DNA from: Anaerolineaceae bacterium UBA4775
Lineage (GTDB): Bacteria; Chloroflexota; Anaerolineae; Anaerolineales; Anaerolineaceae
Length of the DNA: 54,711 nt
Assembly: GCA_002403205.1 (NCBI GenBank)
Contig: DHHJ01000003.1
Coordinates: 1-54,711, forward strand
Reading direction: 5' to 3'
Part shown: positions 41,347 through 49,475 of the stretch, one piece after another
How the letters are laid out: each line of letters opens with the position of its first letter
Position numbering within the stretch: position 1 is the stretch's first letter
Notes under the pieces: generated by a model
Database searches by the model: none
The model's input: the letters and a program-made list of their open reading frames with translations, nothing else
What the model was told of the DNA's origin: nothing
Position numbers and translations under genes: made by a program

Positions 41347-42471
41347 TTAAAGCAAGCCCTCAAGTGCCCTCTCTGCCCGTGACCGCCAGGTGTAAGCCTG
41401 CGCAGCCCTGCGAGCTGCCCCGCCCAGGGTTTGGCGGGTGCTTGGGTCGGCTTTCAAGTCCGATATGGCTTGATGCCAGGCTGTCAAGTCATCCGGTGGG
41501 CAAAAAACAGCCGATTTCTCATCCAGCACCTCATGGATGACGGGTAAATCACTGCTGATGATCGCCCTGCCGGCCGCCATGTACTCGAACATCTTCATCG
41601 GGCTGGCGATTTGAGCTGAATCCCCGCCGCCGCTGCCAGCAATTTGCCGGCCGTAGGGCATCAACAGCACATCAGATGCCGCCTGGTAAGTTGGCAAGAT
41701 ATCATGGTCGACAAACCCGGTTAGCGTGATGTTCCCGACGCCCTCGCGGGCCAGCCTCTCTATCCATACCTTCACATCGGCAGATTCACCGCCCACCCAC
41801 AGGAATTGAATCTCCGGCAGGGCCTTCGCCAGGTTAAACATCAGGTCCATGCCCCTTCCGGCGTAAAAATGGCCGGTATACCCAACAGTGAAGGTTTCCG
41901 GCAAACCTAAAGCCCGACGGGCTTCGGCAGGGGATGGTAAATCCTGGTAAGGTTCCAGGTCGACCCCGTTAGGGGCCGTGAGGATATCGGCGGTGGAGGG
42001 GTCAAGGTTGAAATCGGCCAGCAGCACGTTTTTGAGCGCTTCCGTGTTGGTCAATACCCGCTGGCGGGTATCGGAAGCCCAAAACCGCCGAAAAAGCCAC
42101 GGGCCAATCCGCCCGGTCACCCGGTCGTGAAGCTCCAGCACAGTGGGCAGCCCACGCCATAAGGCCAGGGCGGCTGTTTGGAGCATCCAGGTATACACCA
42201 GGTCAGGGTTCATCCGCCTGCACATGTTCACAGCCTTAAAAGCAAAGTCGTAACGCCTGAATGACAGGTTTTCTGAGATCCATCGGATCTCAAAAGTGTG
42301 CTGGAGGCCGTAATGCGCCTGCAATTTTTCCCAGGGGGTGCGTACGTCACCCGGAACCAACAGTGTCACTTCATGCCCCAATGCCGCCAAAGCCTGGGTC
42401 GCTTTGACAACCTGGATGCTGTTGGCGGTATTTGCTGGAATAAATGACGCGCTAATACAAATGATCTGCAT
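41347..42471 (-). CDS. GT4 family glycosyltransferase
   Basis: A 374-residue GT-B enzyme: MQIICISASFIPAN at the N-terminus, PTVLELHDRVTGR, the phosphate-binding TVGYTGHFYAGRGMDLM (about 195) and the donor loop SPMKMFEYMAAGRAIISSD, with the conserved Glu in KMFEYM. It probably uses an NDP-sugar and acts at the inner face of the membrane. It is the first gene of a GT4 - GT-C - GT-C run. The divergent genes on the other side of the 309-base gap are an acyltransferase and a CDP-alcohol phosphatidyltransferase, which suggests a glycolipid acceptor. Confidence 0.9.
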   Translation of the reverse strand: MQIICISASFIPANTANSIQVVKATQALAALGHEVTLLVPGDVRTPWEKLQAHYGLQHTFEIRWISENLSFRRYDFAFKAVNMCRRMNPDLVYTWMLQTAALALWRGLPTVLELHDRVTGRIGPWLFRRFWASDTRQRVLTNTEALKNVLLADFNLDPSTADILTAPNGVDLEPYQDLPSPAEARRALGLPETFTVGYTGHFYAGRGMDLMFNLAKALPEIQFLWVGGESADVKVWIERLAREGVGNITLTGFVDHDILPTYQAASDVLLMPYGRQIAGSGGGDSAQIASPMKMFEYMAAGRAIISSDLPVIHEVLDEKSAVFCPPDDLTAWHQAISDLKADPSTRQTLGGAARRAAQAYTWRSRAERALEGLL

Positions 42472-42780
42472 ATTAAGCTACCTTGCCTTGCCATCCACAC
42501 CTGCGAGAAAGCGGTATTCAACCATCACCAAGCATTGACGGTACAGGTGAAAGAAAATATACCACATGTATACCGTTTTAACCGCGGATCATGCCCTTGC
42601 GCGGGTTGCTTATGGTCAACGCAGAAAGAATGCAGAAACAAAGGCAGAGCCCCTTTGAAATATCTGGTAACCAGGGTCATAAAGCAATATTTCGCAATTT
42701 GAAGTAAAATCGGTGTTCAACAATTGAACGGTATTAGCGACAGTCACCAAGTCATCTATTCTGTAACACCTTCTTTTCTT
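42472..42780. other. Divergent intergenic region
   Basis: About 309 bases separate the divergent GT4 and acyltransferase genes. I see no gene. A TATATT on the minus strand (42561 to 42556) and a TAAAAT on the plus strand (42705-42710) could be -10 boxes, neither with a clear -35. The TAAAAT lies 13 bases before a TTG at 42724 that could be an alternative start of the acyltransferase. Confidence 0.5.
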
Positions 42781-43686
42781 ATGATGAGAATCCGTGAATT
42801 TTTCAAAAAACCAATCCTCTTTCAGATCCTGATCCTTTTAGGTAAGGTCCTCCCTCGCCGGGTTGGCTTGCTGATCGCCAGCCTGGTGGGCACCGTCGTT
42901 GGAAGCCTGAGAAAATTGCCGCTGATCCAGGCCATACGCGCCAACCAATGGGTCATCCACAACCAGCAATTGACCAAAAAGCAATTAAACCAACTGCCCA
43001 GGACGGTATTCCGTTCAGCCTCGAAATGCTTCTTTGATTACTTTTACTTCCTTTCTCGCCCGCATAAGCTGGAGGAAATCGTGCGCTTCAGCCCTGAGGC
43101 AGAAGCGGCCATTGCTATGATCAAAAATAAGCAACCCTGCGTGGTGGTTTGCCCCCACTTGAGCAACTTTGACCTGATGGGTTATGCCTTGGCCATCCAC
43201 GATATTGAAGTCCAGGTCTTATCCTATCCCGACCCGGTAGCCACCTATAAATGGCAAAATGAGCTTCGTCAGCGCGGGGGGATCATCGTCACGCCGATGA
43301 GCCTGAGCGCATTCCGTCAGGCCCGGCAGCGCCTGCGCGAAGGTGGCAGCGTGCTTACGGGCCTTGACCGACCGCTTGAACAAGGATACCAAGAAAAATA
43401 CCAACCCGATTTCTTTGGTTACCCAGCGCACCTCCCTGTGACATATATCCGCATGGCCCTTGAAGCTAAGGTACCGGTATTCGTGTTGGCAGTGGCATAC
43501 CTGCCTGATGGGAAGTATTACCTCGAAGGCTCAACCGAGATATGGATGGAACCCAAGGAAAACCTTGAGGAAGAGATCCTCTTTAACGCCCACAAAGTGC
43601 TCAAAGTCGCCGAAGCGATGATTCGAAAATACCCCAAACAATGGGCCATGTTCTACCCAGTGTGGCCGCAATTTTTAGGCGTATAA
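42781..43686 (+). CDS. Lysophospholipid acyltransferase (LpxL/PatA-like)
   Basis: A 301-residue membrane-associated acyltransferase with the HxxxxD catalytic motif in CPHLSNFD (about 126), and a second block with Gly-Leu-Asp-Arg-Pro in VLTGLDRPLEQG. This pattern is that of LPLAT proteins including LpxL and the mycobacterial PIM acyltransferase PatA. It would add a fatty acid from acyl-CoA or acyl-ACP to a glycolipid. There are no other lipid A genes here, so a glycophospholipid acceptor is more likely than lipid A. ATGs at 42781 or 42784 are the preferred starts; a TTG at 42724 would add 19 residues. Confidence 0.85.
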   Translation: MMRIREFFKKPILFQILILLGKVLPRRVGLLIASLVGTVVGSLRKLPLIQAIRANQWVIHNQQLTKKQLNQLPRTVFRSASKCFFDYFYFLSRPHKLEEIVRFSPEAEAAIAMIKNKQPCVVVCPHLSNFDLMGYALAIHDIEVQVLSYPDPVATYKWQNELRQRGGIIVTPMSLSAFRQARQRLREGGSVLTGLDRPLEQGYQEKYQPDFFGYPAHLPVTYIRMALEAKVPVFVLAVAYLPDGKYYLEGSTEIWMEPKENLEEEILFNAHKVLKVAEAMIRKYPKQWAMFYPVWPQFLGV

Positions 43687-43710
43687 TCATAAATAAAAGA
43701 AAGGGCAAAA

Positions 43711-44433
43711 ATGAATAAAGTTGAAGACCATAAAAGGGAAAACAAGATACTCCTGGGTTTTCTCGAACGGCCTGCATTGCAGTGGATGGCAGCCCGTCTG
43801 CCAAACTGGGTCACACCTGACATCCTGACCCTGATCGGGATTGGCGCATCTGTGCTGATTTTTGTCAGCTACATCCTCACCAACGTCAATCCCAATTATC
43901 TCTGGCTGGCAAGCCTGGGATTCGTCCTCAACTGGTTTGGCGACAGCCTGGATGGCACGGTAGCCCGGTACCGCAAAATTGAACGGCCGCGCTACGGTTT
44001 TTTGATCGATCACTGGGTTGATGCACTCAGCGCCGTGCTGATCTTCCTCGGGCTGGGACTTTCTCCCTATGTCGACCTGGTTGTGGCCAGCCTGGCTGTG
44101 ATCAGCTACCTGCTGGTTTCGATCATGGTCTACCTGATCACCTATGTGACGGGGGTGTTCACCATCACCAGTGCCTATATCGGCCCAACTGAAATTCGGC
44201 TGCTGGCCATCATCATCAACATCGTCATCTTCTATAGCGGCGAAGTCACCTTCAACCTGCCCCTTGCGAGCGAGACGAGCCTGTACACCTTGGTGACAGG
44301 CGCCCTGGCAGTGATCATGTTCCTGTACTTCATCATCAACACCGCCATTCAAGCTCGCAAGCTCAAGTTCCTGGATGAGAAACGTCTTGAGGAGCGGATA
44401 GCAAATGAAAACAGGAATAATCCCGCTCATTGA
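43711..44433 (+). CDS. CDP-alcohol phosphatidyltransferase
   Basis: A 240-residue integral membrane enzyme with the diagnostic DGTVAR-x9-G-x3-D-x3-D motif (in LDGTVARY through LIDHWVD, about residues 77-100) and about five to six helices. It transfers a phosphatidyl group from CDP-diacylglycerol to an alcohol such as inositol phosphate or glycerol phosphate. The start is 24 bases after the acyltransferase stop, and the two are probably co-transcribed. The alcohol cannot be read from the sequence. Confidence 0.92.
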   Translation: MNKVEDHKRENKILLGFLERPALQWMAARLPNWVTPDILTLIGIGASVLIFVSYILTNVNPNYLWLASLGFVLNWFGDSLDGTVARYRKIERPRYGFLIDHWVDALSAVLIFLGLGLSPYVDLVVASLAVISYLLVSIMVYLITYVTGVFTITSAYIGPTEIRLLAIIINIVIFYSGEVTFNLPLASETSLYTLVTGALAVIMFLYFIINTAIQARKLKFLDEKRLEERIANENRNNPAH

Positions 44434-44526
44434 TGAATGACCTGGTTCACCGGTGGTGAAGGTTGCAGAGGTGCTAAACACATCCGATTAACCGACCCTC
44501 GTTACAGGTGTTAAACATGAATCCTA

Positions 44527-44552
44527 AAACCGGCTATTTCCCGGTTTGATTT
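44527..44552 (+). terminator. Hairpin after the CDP-alcohol phosphatidyltransferase
   Basis: The stem AAACCGG / CCGGTTT has a seven-base loop and is followed by gattttgg. The T-tract is weak. It lies between the phosphatidyltransferase and the SbcD-like gene. Confidence 0.45.
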
Positions 44553-44584
44553 TGGCTGAAATTTTTCAAAGGTGATCATTATCC

Positions 44585-45826
44585 ATGGTTAAGATCCTGC
44601 ACTTCTCTGATGCCCATATCGATATGGCCAATTTCGGCCGGCATCACCCGGAAACCGGGCTGCCCTTGCGGGTGATGGACTTTCTTAAATCCTTGGATGA
44701 GATCGTGCACACCGCGCTGACCGAACCAGTTGACCTGGTGATCTTCGCAGGAGACACCTATAAAGACCGCTCGCCTGCGCCAACCTTCCAGCGTGAATGG
44801 GGAAAGCGTATCATGCAGCTCTCCAGGGCGGGTATCCTGACCCTGTTACTGACCGGGAATCACGACATCTCCCCGGCCACCGGTCGGGCACATGCCATCC
44901 AGGAGTTCGACACCCTGGATGTTCCCCATGTGCGCGTTTTGCACCGGCCGCAATTTCTCTCCCCTGCCGACCTGGAAGGCCTGCCCGTGCAAGTTTTAGC
45001 CCTGCCGTGGATCTCCCGGGCTGGATTAATGGCAACCCTTGCCTCGGAAACGGAGGCCAGCGAAAAGATCTACGACCTGCTCAGCGCTCGCCTGGGTGAG
45101 CTGGTCGAAAATTGGCTCGATGAGGCTGACCCCGCCCTGCCCACCATCCTCACAGCCCACGCATCCGTGGAGGGTGCCATGTACGGCTCGGAGCGGATGG
45201 TCATGCTCGGCAAAGACCTGGTCTTACCCCCCAGCCTGGTCAAAGACCCGCGCTTTGATTATGTTGCTCTCGGCCACATCCATAAACCCCAAAATCTGAA
45301 CGAAGGGGGCCATCCACCGGTGATTTACCCTGGCTCCATCGAACGGGTGGACTTCGGTGAAGCCGACGACCGGAAATATTTCATCCTGGCAGAGGTCGCC
45401 AGGCAGAATACCACCGTCACCTGGCGAGAGCTGAAAAATATCCGGCCCTTTATCGATACCCATGTCAGGCTGGAATCGGATCAGGACGTCAACCAGACAC
45501 TACAGTCAGCCCTCCCCCCCCAGGAAGCATTAGAAAACGCTATCCTGCGCATGACCATCATCTATAAGCGAGAATGGGAACCTCTGATCGACGAAGCCGC
45601 CTTGCGCAATTTGACTGAATCGGCATTTGAATTTCACCTGGTCAAACGACCCCAAATGGAAGCCCGCGTGCGCCTGCCAGAAGGCCGCGCAGCCAGCAGC
45701 CTGGACGTGATCGAACTGCTCGATATCTACTGGGATGCCAGCAAAAGCGACCTGGCCAAAGACAAACAAGCAGGGTTAAACGCCCTGGCCAAAGCCATCA
45801 TCGATGATGTCAACAGCGGCGACTGA
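44585..45826 (+). CDS. SbcD/Mre11-like metallophosphoesterase (DNA repair exonuclease)
   Basis: A 413-residue calcineurin-like phosphoesterase with all five metal motifs: FSDAHID, the Asp in FAGDTYKD (about 57), LLTGNHD (about 95), TAHAS and LGHIH (about 230). The C-terminal domain matches the SbcD cap region only loosely. SbcD works with the SbcC ATPase to open hairpin ends and cut protein-blocked DNA ends. No sbcC lies next to it in this window. AAGGTGAT precedes the ATG. The 59-base space before the tRNA-Asn promoter contains no other gene. Confidence 0.88.
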   Translation: MVKILHFSDAHIDMANFGRHHPETGLPLRVMDFLKSLDEIVHTALTEPVDLVIFAGDTYKDRSPAPTFQREWGKRIMQLSRAGILTLLLTGNHDISPATGRAHAIQEFDTLDVPHVRVLHRPQFLSPADLEGLPVQVLALPWISRAGLMATLASETEASEKIYDLLSARLGELVENWLDEADPALPTILTAHASVEGAMYGSERMVMLGKDLVLPPSLVKDPRFDYVALGHIHKPQNLNEGGHPPVIYPGSIERVDFGEADDRKYFILAEVARQNTTVTWRELKNIRPFIDTHVRLESDQDVNQTLQSALPPQEALENAILRMTIIYKREWEPLIDEAALRNLTESAFEFHLVKRPQMEARVRLPEGRAASSLDVIELLDIYWDASKSDLAKDKQAGLNALAKAIIDDVNSGD

Positions 45827-45904
45827 CTGGATCGAGATGGGCATATACATCATGACAGTCCTCTGGCAAACGCAAACCAGCGCTGATTTCAGTGCCTGAC
45901 ATGC

Positions 45905-45933
45905 TTGACACTTCCTGGTCTTTTCCGTATAAT
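45905..45933 (+). promoter_or_regulatory. Consensus sigma-70-type promoter of tRNA-Asn
   Basis: TTGACA (45905-45910), a 17-base spacer and TATAAT (45928-45933) give a perfect consensus promoter. The box ends 11 bases before the tRNA, so the precursor has only a few extra 5' bases. Confidence 0.9.
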
Positions 45934-45944
45934 ACTTTTTGCTT

Positions 45945-46017
45945 TCCTCGATAGCTCAATTGGCAGAGCGAGCGGCTGTTAACCGTTAGGTTCCAGGTTC
46001 GAGTCCTGGTCGAGGAG
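45945..46017 (+). tRNA. tRNA-Asn (anticodon GTT)
   Basis: A 73-base cloverleaf with acceptor stem TCCTCGA/TCGAGGA, D arm GCTCAATTGGCAGAGC, anticodon arm around CGGCTGTTAACCG with anticodon GTT, and T arm CCAGGTTCGAGTCCTGG. The discriminator G is normal for tRNA-Asn. CCA is not encoded. A T-run (46022-46028) follows within five bases. GatCAB, encoded at the start of the window, may work on this tRNA if the organism lacks an asparaginyl-tRNA synthetase. Confidence 0.95.
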
Positions 46018-46132
46018 CTTATTTTTTTAAGGCTGTCTGCTGTGCCCCACAAACGAGCTGAACCCCGCGCCAAAAATAGATTAATCCGGGGTTAGCGTTT
46101 GCTCAAATAGCTTCACAGGCACCCAAATATGT

Positions 46133-46225
46133 TATAATCTTTTCGGTCTCGGAACCACCCTTTGACCGCTGAAACAGACATTATCCCTCACCCCTGGTAA
46201 CGCCGGCCGGGGGTGTTCGTTTTTA
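46133..46225 (+). ncRNA. Candidate short terminated transcript (sRNA or attenuator leader)
   Basis: A TATAAT (46133-46138) lies about 80 bases before a GC-rich hairpin (stem CACCCC / GGGGTG, 46189-46215) followed by TTCGTTTTT. This gives a promoter-to-terminator unit of about 80 nt upstream of the GH13 gene. There is no obvious reading frame inside. It could be a small RNA or an attenuated leader. No riboswitch class was recognised. The -35 is poor and the stem has a bulge, so confidence is low. Confidence 0.35.
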
Positions 46226-46257
46226 AACCCCTCAACCCAAATCGCGCCCCGGGCGGT

Positions 46258-46263
46258 TATAAT
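46258..46263 (+). promoter_or_regulatory. Candidate -10 box for the GH13 gene
   Basis: A TATAAT in GGTTATAATC lies 56 bases before the chosen ATG and after the terminator-like hairpin, so it could serve the GH13 gene alone. Confidence 0.45.
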
Positions 46264-46319
46264 CAAAGCCAACCCAACAGGGTGGTTATCGCTTGACCTC
46301 AAAAGGATTGGAGCGCACG

Positions 46320-47993
46320 ATGCAGATATCGATTCGAAAACTCGGTGTAACAGCCTCCCTCTTACTGATCATTGCAGCGGGTTGTGCCCGGCCGCCCGCC
46401 CCGGAGGTCATCCCGACCGCAACAGCCACGGTACCAGCACCCACGCCAACGCCCACCCCTGAACCTGAAGCATGGTGGCAGGATGTCGTCTTTTACGAGA
46501 TCTTTGTGCGCAGCTTTAAAGACAGCAATGGAGACGGAATAGGTGATTTTCGGGGTATCATCGAGCAGCTCGATTACCTCAACGATGGCGACCCGGCAAC
46601 ACAAGATGACCTTGGGATCGGCGGCATCTGGCTGATGCCCATCAACCCCTCACCCTCCTACCACGGGTATGATGTGACCGATTACTACGCCGTCAATCCC
46701 GAATATGGCACCATGGAAGACTTCAAAGCGCTGCTGGCGGAGGCACACCAACGCGGCATCAAAATCATCATCGACCTGGTGGTCAACCACACATCGACAC
46801 AGCACTCCTGGTTCCAGGCCGCTGCAGACCCGGAATCAGATTTCCATGACTGGTATGTCTGGTCTGACGAACACCCACAGGTCCCCGGCCCTTGGTTTCA
46901 GAACGCATGGCATCGCCACCCACAAAATGGTTTGTACTATTACGGCATCTTTTGGGGCGGGATGCCCGACCTAAATTTTGATAACCCCGCAGTCAGCGCT
47001 GAAATGATAAACATCTCAAAATACTGGCTGGAAGAGGTCGGTGTGGACGGATTCCGGGTCGACGCCGCCCGTTACCTGTTCACCGACGGCGCTGCCCAGC
47101 AAGACACCCAAGAGACCATCGCGTGGTATGAGGAATGGCGGGATTTTTACAAGGCCATCAACCCTGAGGCGTTCACCGTAGGCGAGGTGTGGACGGATTT
47201 GCGGGTCACCGCCCGATACAGCGACGGGATGGATTCTCTGTTCATGTTTGACCTGGCAGAGGACATTAAGAACAGCGCCTATGCACCCAACCCCTCCCGG
47301 ATCATCAATGGATACCTCGATACCCTGGAACACTTTCCTGAAGGTGATTTCAGCACCTTTCTTTCCAATCACGATCAGCAACGCGTTATGTCCCTGTTAG
47401 AAGAGAATGTCGATAAAGCCAAAGTGGCCGCATTCGTCTACCTGACCGGCCCGGGAACGCCCTTCATCTATTACGGTGAAGAGATCGGGATGACCGGCAA
47501 CAAGCCCGATGAGCTACTCAGGACCCCCATGCAATGGTCCGATGGGCCAGGGGCGGGCTTTACCACAGGGACGCCCTGGCAGCCCCCAAACCGGAATTAT
47601 ACCGAGATCAATGTGGCAGCCCAGGAGACCGACCCCGACTCGCTGCTCAACCATTATCGCAGCCTGGTGCACCTGCGCAACCAGCATCCTGTGCTGCGCG
47701 CGGGTGACTACCTGCGCTTCACATCCAACTGCTTGCAGCTTTACCCGGTGCTGCGGGTGGAAGGCAACCAGGCGATGATCCTGCTAGCCAACCTTGGCCG
47801 CAGGGAAATGGAAGATTGCACCCTCTCAATCAGTGAAAGCCCGCTCGCAGGCCAATATGAAGTGACGCTGCTGTTTGGAAAAGGCGATTTCGGGGAGATC
47901 ACCTTCGGGGAGGACGGCAGCCTGAGCGACTATCCACTCCCAGGTGTGATTCAGCCCTTCCAGCATTTTATGCTGCAGGTGGAGCAACCGTAA
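46320..47993 (+). CDS. Secreted GH13 alpha-amylase-family lipoprotein
   Basis: A 557-residue lipoprotein: a signal with LLLIIAAGC lipobox, a Pro/Thr spacer (PTPTPTPEPEA), then a GH13 (alpha-amylase-like) barrel starting WWQDVVFYEIFVRSF. Catalytic residues are visible: nucleophile Asp in GFRVDAARY (about 244), acid/base Glu in FTVGEVWTD (about 288) and Asp in FLSNHDQQR (about 351). It hydrolyses alpha-glucans or oligosaccharides outside the cell; the YYGEEIGMTG block and loop pattern resemble oligosaccharide-acting members. GGAG lies six bases before this ATG. A TTG frame to 46293 lacks a ribosome site. Confidence 0.92.
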   Translation: MQISIRKLGVTASLLLIIAAGCARPPAPEVIPTATATVPAPTPTPTPEPEAWWQDVVFYEIFVRSFKDSNGDGIGDFRGIIEQLDYLNDGDPATQDDLGIGGIWLMPINPSPSYHGYDVTDYYAVNPEYGTMEDFKALLAEAHQRGIKIIIDLVVNHTSTQHSWFQAAADPESDFHDWYVWSDEHPQVPGPWFQNAWHRHPQNGLYYYGIFWGGMPDLNFDNPAVSAEMINISKYWLEEVGVDGFRVDAARYLFTDGAAQQDTQETIAWYEEWRDFYKAINPEAFTVGEVWTDLRVTARYSDGMDSLFMFDLAEDIKNSAYAPNPSRIINGYLDTLEHFPEGDFSTFLSNHDQQRVMSLLEENVDKAKVAAFVYLTGPGTPFIYYGEEIGMTGNKPDELLRTPMQWSDGPGAGFTTGTPWQPPNRNYTEINVAAQETDPDSLLNHYRSLVHLRNQHPVLRAGDYLRFTSNCLQLYPVLRVEGNQAMILLANLGRREMEDCTLSISESPLAGQYEVTLLFGKGDFGEITFGEDGSLSDYPLPGVIQPFQHFMLQVEQP

Positions 47994-48019
47994 TCAACCC
48001 CCTTTAATGTGGTAGCTGT

Positions 48020-48191
48020 TGATGGTCATTTCGGGTGGTGGATTCAGCTTTTCGTAGGGTGGGTTGGCACCCCATCAAGCTGATTTCATGGCTGGATTGT
48101 AGGCAAGACACGAACGAGTTCCGTGCCAACCCACCACATCATTGATGATCATTTCGGGTGGTGGATTCAGCTTTTTGTAGGGTGGGTTGGC
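48020..48191. repeat. Direct repeat pair with internal inverted repeat
   Basis: Two 49-base copies (48020-48068 and 48143-48191) are nearly identical: tgatg(g/a)tcatttcgggtgg..., with (c/t) variation near tttcg/ttttg. The first copy's ggtgggttggcac also has an inverted partner, gtgccaacccacc, at about 48124-48136, so 48058-48136 can fold into a long hairpin. The tagggtgggttggca pattern recalls dispersed palindromic repeats of cyanobacteria and other phyla. No transposase is nearby. Confidence 0.75.
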
Positions 48192-48294
48192 TTCTAACAG
48201 ATTTTTCCGAATTTGCCCAGCTACCAGCGACCTTGAAATCCATCTCACTTGGCCATCACACCCTGCAATTACGACCGCCAACGACATGTAAACC

Positions 48295-48323
48295 AAAGAG
48301 ACGCCCGGCCTGGGCGTCTCTTT
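48295..48323. terminator. Perfect 12-bp hairpin, likely bidirectional terminator
   Basis: AAAGAGACGCCC / GGGCGTCTCTTT with a five-base loop, A-rich on one side and T-rich on the other, sits between convergent genes. It should end transcription of the DHOD-like gene (minus) and of the GH13 gene (plus). Confidence 0.8.
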
Positions 48324-48362
48324 ATTTCGGTGTTAAAGGATTGCTGAACCCGCAATGCCTTC

Positions 48363-49367
48363 TTACGGGAGTTTATTGTCGTAGGATTGTAAAGCCTTCA
48401 TATAATTGGCCCGCTCGAATGCAGCCGGGTTTCCCACATGTTTCTGGCTCATGCTGCCGCGCATCTTCTCGACGGAGACGTGATCGTAAGCGGTCATCCA
48501 ATTCTCCATCTCAGCCAGCATTTCCGTGGCACGCCCGACGCCGTTGGCCACAAATTCCGAGGCGACCATGGCTACATTCGCACCGGCCATGACGGTCTTC
48601 ACCAGATCAATACCGGTGTGAACGCCGCTGGTCAGCGCCAGATCCGCCTTGACATGTCCATACAGCAGCGCCATCCAGCGCAGGGGCAACAGCAACTCGG
48701 CTGAGGTCGAAAGGTGCAGGGTCGTATCCACTTCCATTTCTTCAATGTCAATATCCGGCTGAATAAAACGATTGAAAAGCACTAACCCCGCCGCACCTGC
48801 ATCAACCAGACGGGCGGCCAGGTTGGGGAGGGCGGTGAAAAATGGGCTTAACTTGACCGCCACAGGCACATCGACATGCTCATATACAGCTTTGACAAGC
48901 TCAACATAGTTGTCTTCCAGTTCGTTGGCTGTGAGCTGCGGGTTGGTTGGAATGTAATAGGTGTTCAATTCCAGGGCGTCTGCGCCGGCCTGTGCCATTT
49001 TCTGAGCATATTCCACCCACCCCGAGTTGGAAACACCATTAAGGCTGGCGATGACGGGGATTTCCACCGCTTCCTTATTCTTGCGGATGCGCTCGAGATA
49101 TTCATCCGGCCCGACATTATAGCGGTCGAGGTTCGGAAAGTAATCCAGGGACTCTGCAAAGCGCTCTGTGCCGCGCTCCATATAATAATTGAACGCCAGG
49201 CTGTCGTGGGTGATCTGCTCCTCAAACAGCGAATACATCACCACCGCACTCACGCCAGCATCTTCCATTCTTTTCACCGTGCCGGTTTTCTTCGATAGCG
49301 CTGAAGCAGAGGCCACCAGCGGGTTTTTAAGCTCAAGTCCAAGGTAGTGGGTTCTTATGTCCGTCAT
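48363..49367 (-). CDS. Dihydroorotate dehydrogenase-like protein
   Basis: A 334-residue FMN-type TIM barrel of the DHOD/PreA superfamily: THYLGLELKNPLVASASALS, IPVIASLNGVSNSGW, ALELNTYYIPTNPQL, VPVAVKLSPFFT and VLFNRFIQPD, the flavin and phosphate contacts. It differs from housekeeping PyrD in the substrate loop (no clear orotate Asn/Ser pattern that I can confirm), and it sits beside PFOR, an association I have seen in other anaerobes. It may couple electrons between a flavin and the ferredoxin system. The ATG at 49367 follows GGAGG. Confidence 0.8.
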   Translation of the reverse strand: MTDIRTHYLGLELKNPLVASASALSKKTGTVKRMEDAGVSAVVMYSLFEEQITHDSLAFNYYMERGTERFAESLDYFPNLDRYNVGPDEYLERIRKNKEAVEIPVIASLNGVSNSGWVEYAQKMAQAGADALELNTYYIPTNPQLTANELEDNYVELVKAVYEHVDVPVAVKLSPFFTALPNLAARLVDAGAAGLVLFNRFIQPDIDIEEMEVDTTLHLSTSAELLLPLRWMALLYGHVKADLALTSGVHTGIDLVKTVMAGANVAMVASEFVANGVGRATEMLAEMENWMTAYDHVSVEKMRGSMSQKHVGNPAAFERANYMKALQSYDNKLP

Positions 49368-49407
49368 CATTCCTCCATAGTTCTATTTTCTAAGCGTATT
49401 CCCTTGT

Positions 49408-49443
49408 GATAAAAAATGGTGATGAACTGCGTTCATCACCATT
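49408..49443 (-). terminator. Intrinsic terminator after nifJ
   Basis: On the minus strand a 13-bp perfect stem (AATGGTGATGAAC / GTTCATCACCATT) with a three-base loop is followed by TTTTTTA. It lies between nifJ and the DHOD-like gene, so that gene is reached only by read-through or from its own promoter. Confidence 0.85.
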
Positions 49444-49475
49444 CATTATACTGTTTTTATCATCCTCACTCAAAA

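Larger units (their letters stand above)
48001..48362. other. Intergenic repeat-rich region GH13 / DHOD-like gene
   Basis: The 360 bases between the convergent GH13 and DHOD-like genes hold the direct and inverted repeats at 48020-48191, about 100 bases without visible structure, and the terminator hairpin at 48295-48323. No gene is seen. Confidence 0.7.

Noticed and set aside
42781..43686. Lipid A late acyltransferase (LpxL/LpxM)
   Set aside because: The HxxxxD family is shared, but no other lipid A genes occur here and the adjacent gene is a CDP-alcohol phosphatidyltransferase. A glycophospholipid role fits better.
43687..44481. Long minus-strand frame opposite the CDP-alcohol phosphatidyltransferase
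   Set aside because: Shadow of a strongly supported gene with a diagnostic motif; the translated peptide is low in structure and has no ribosome site.
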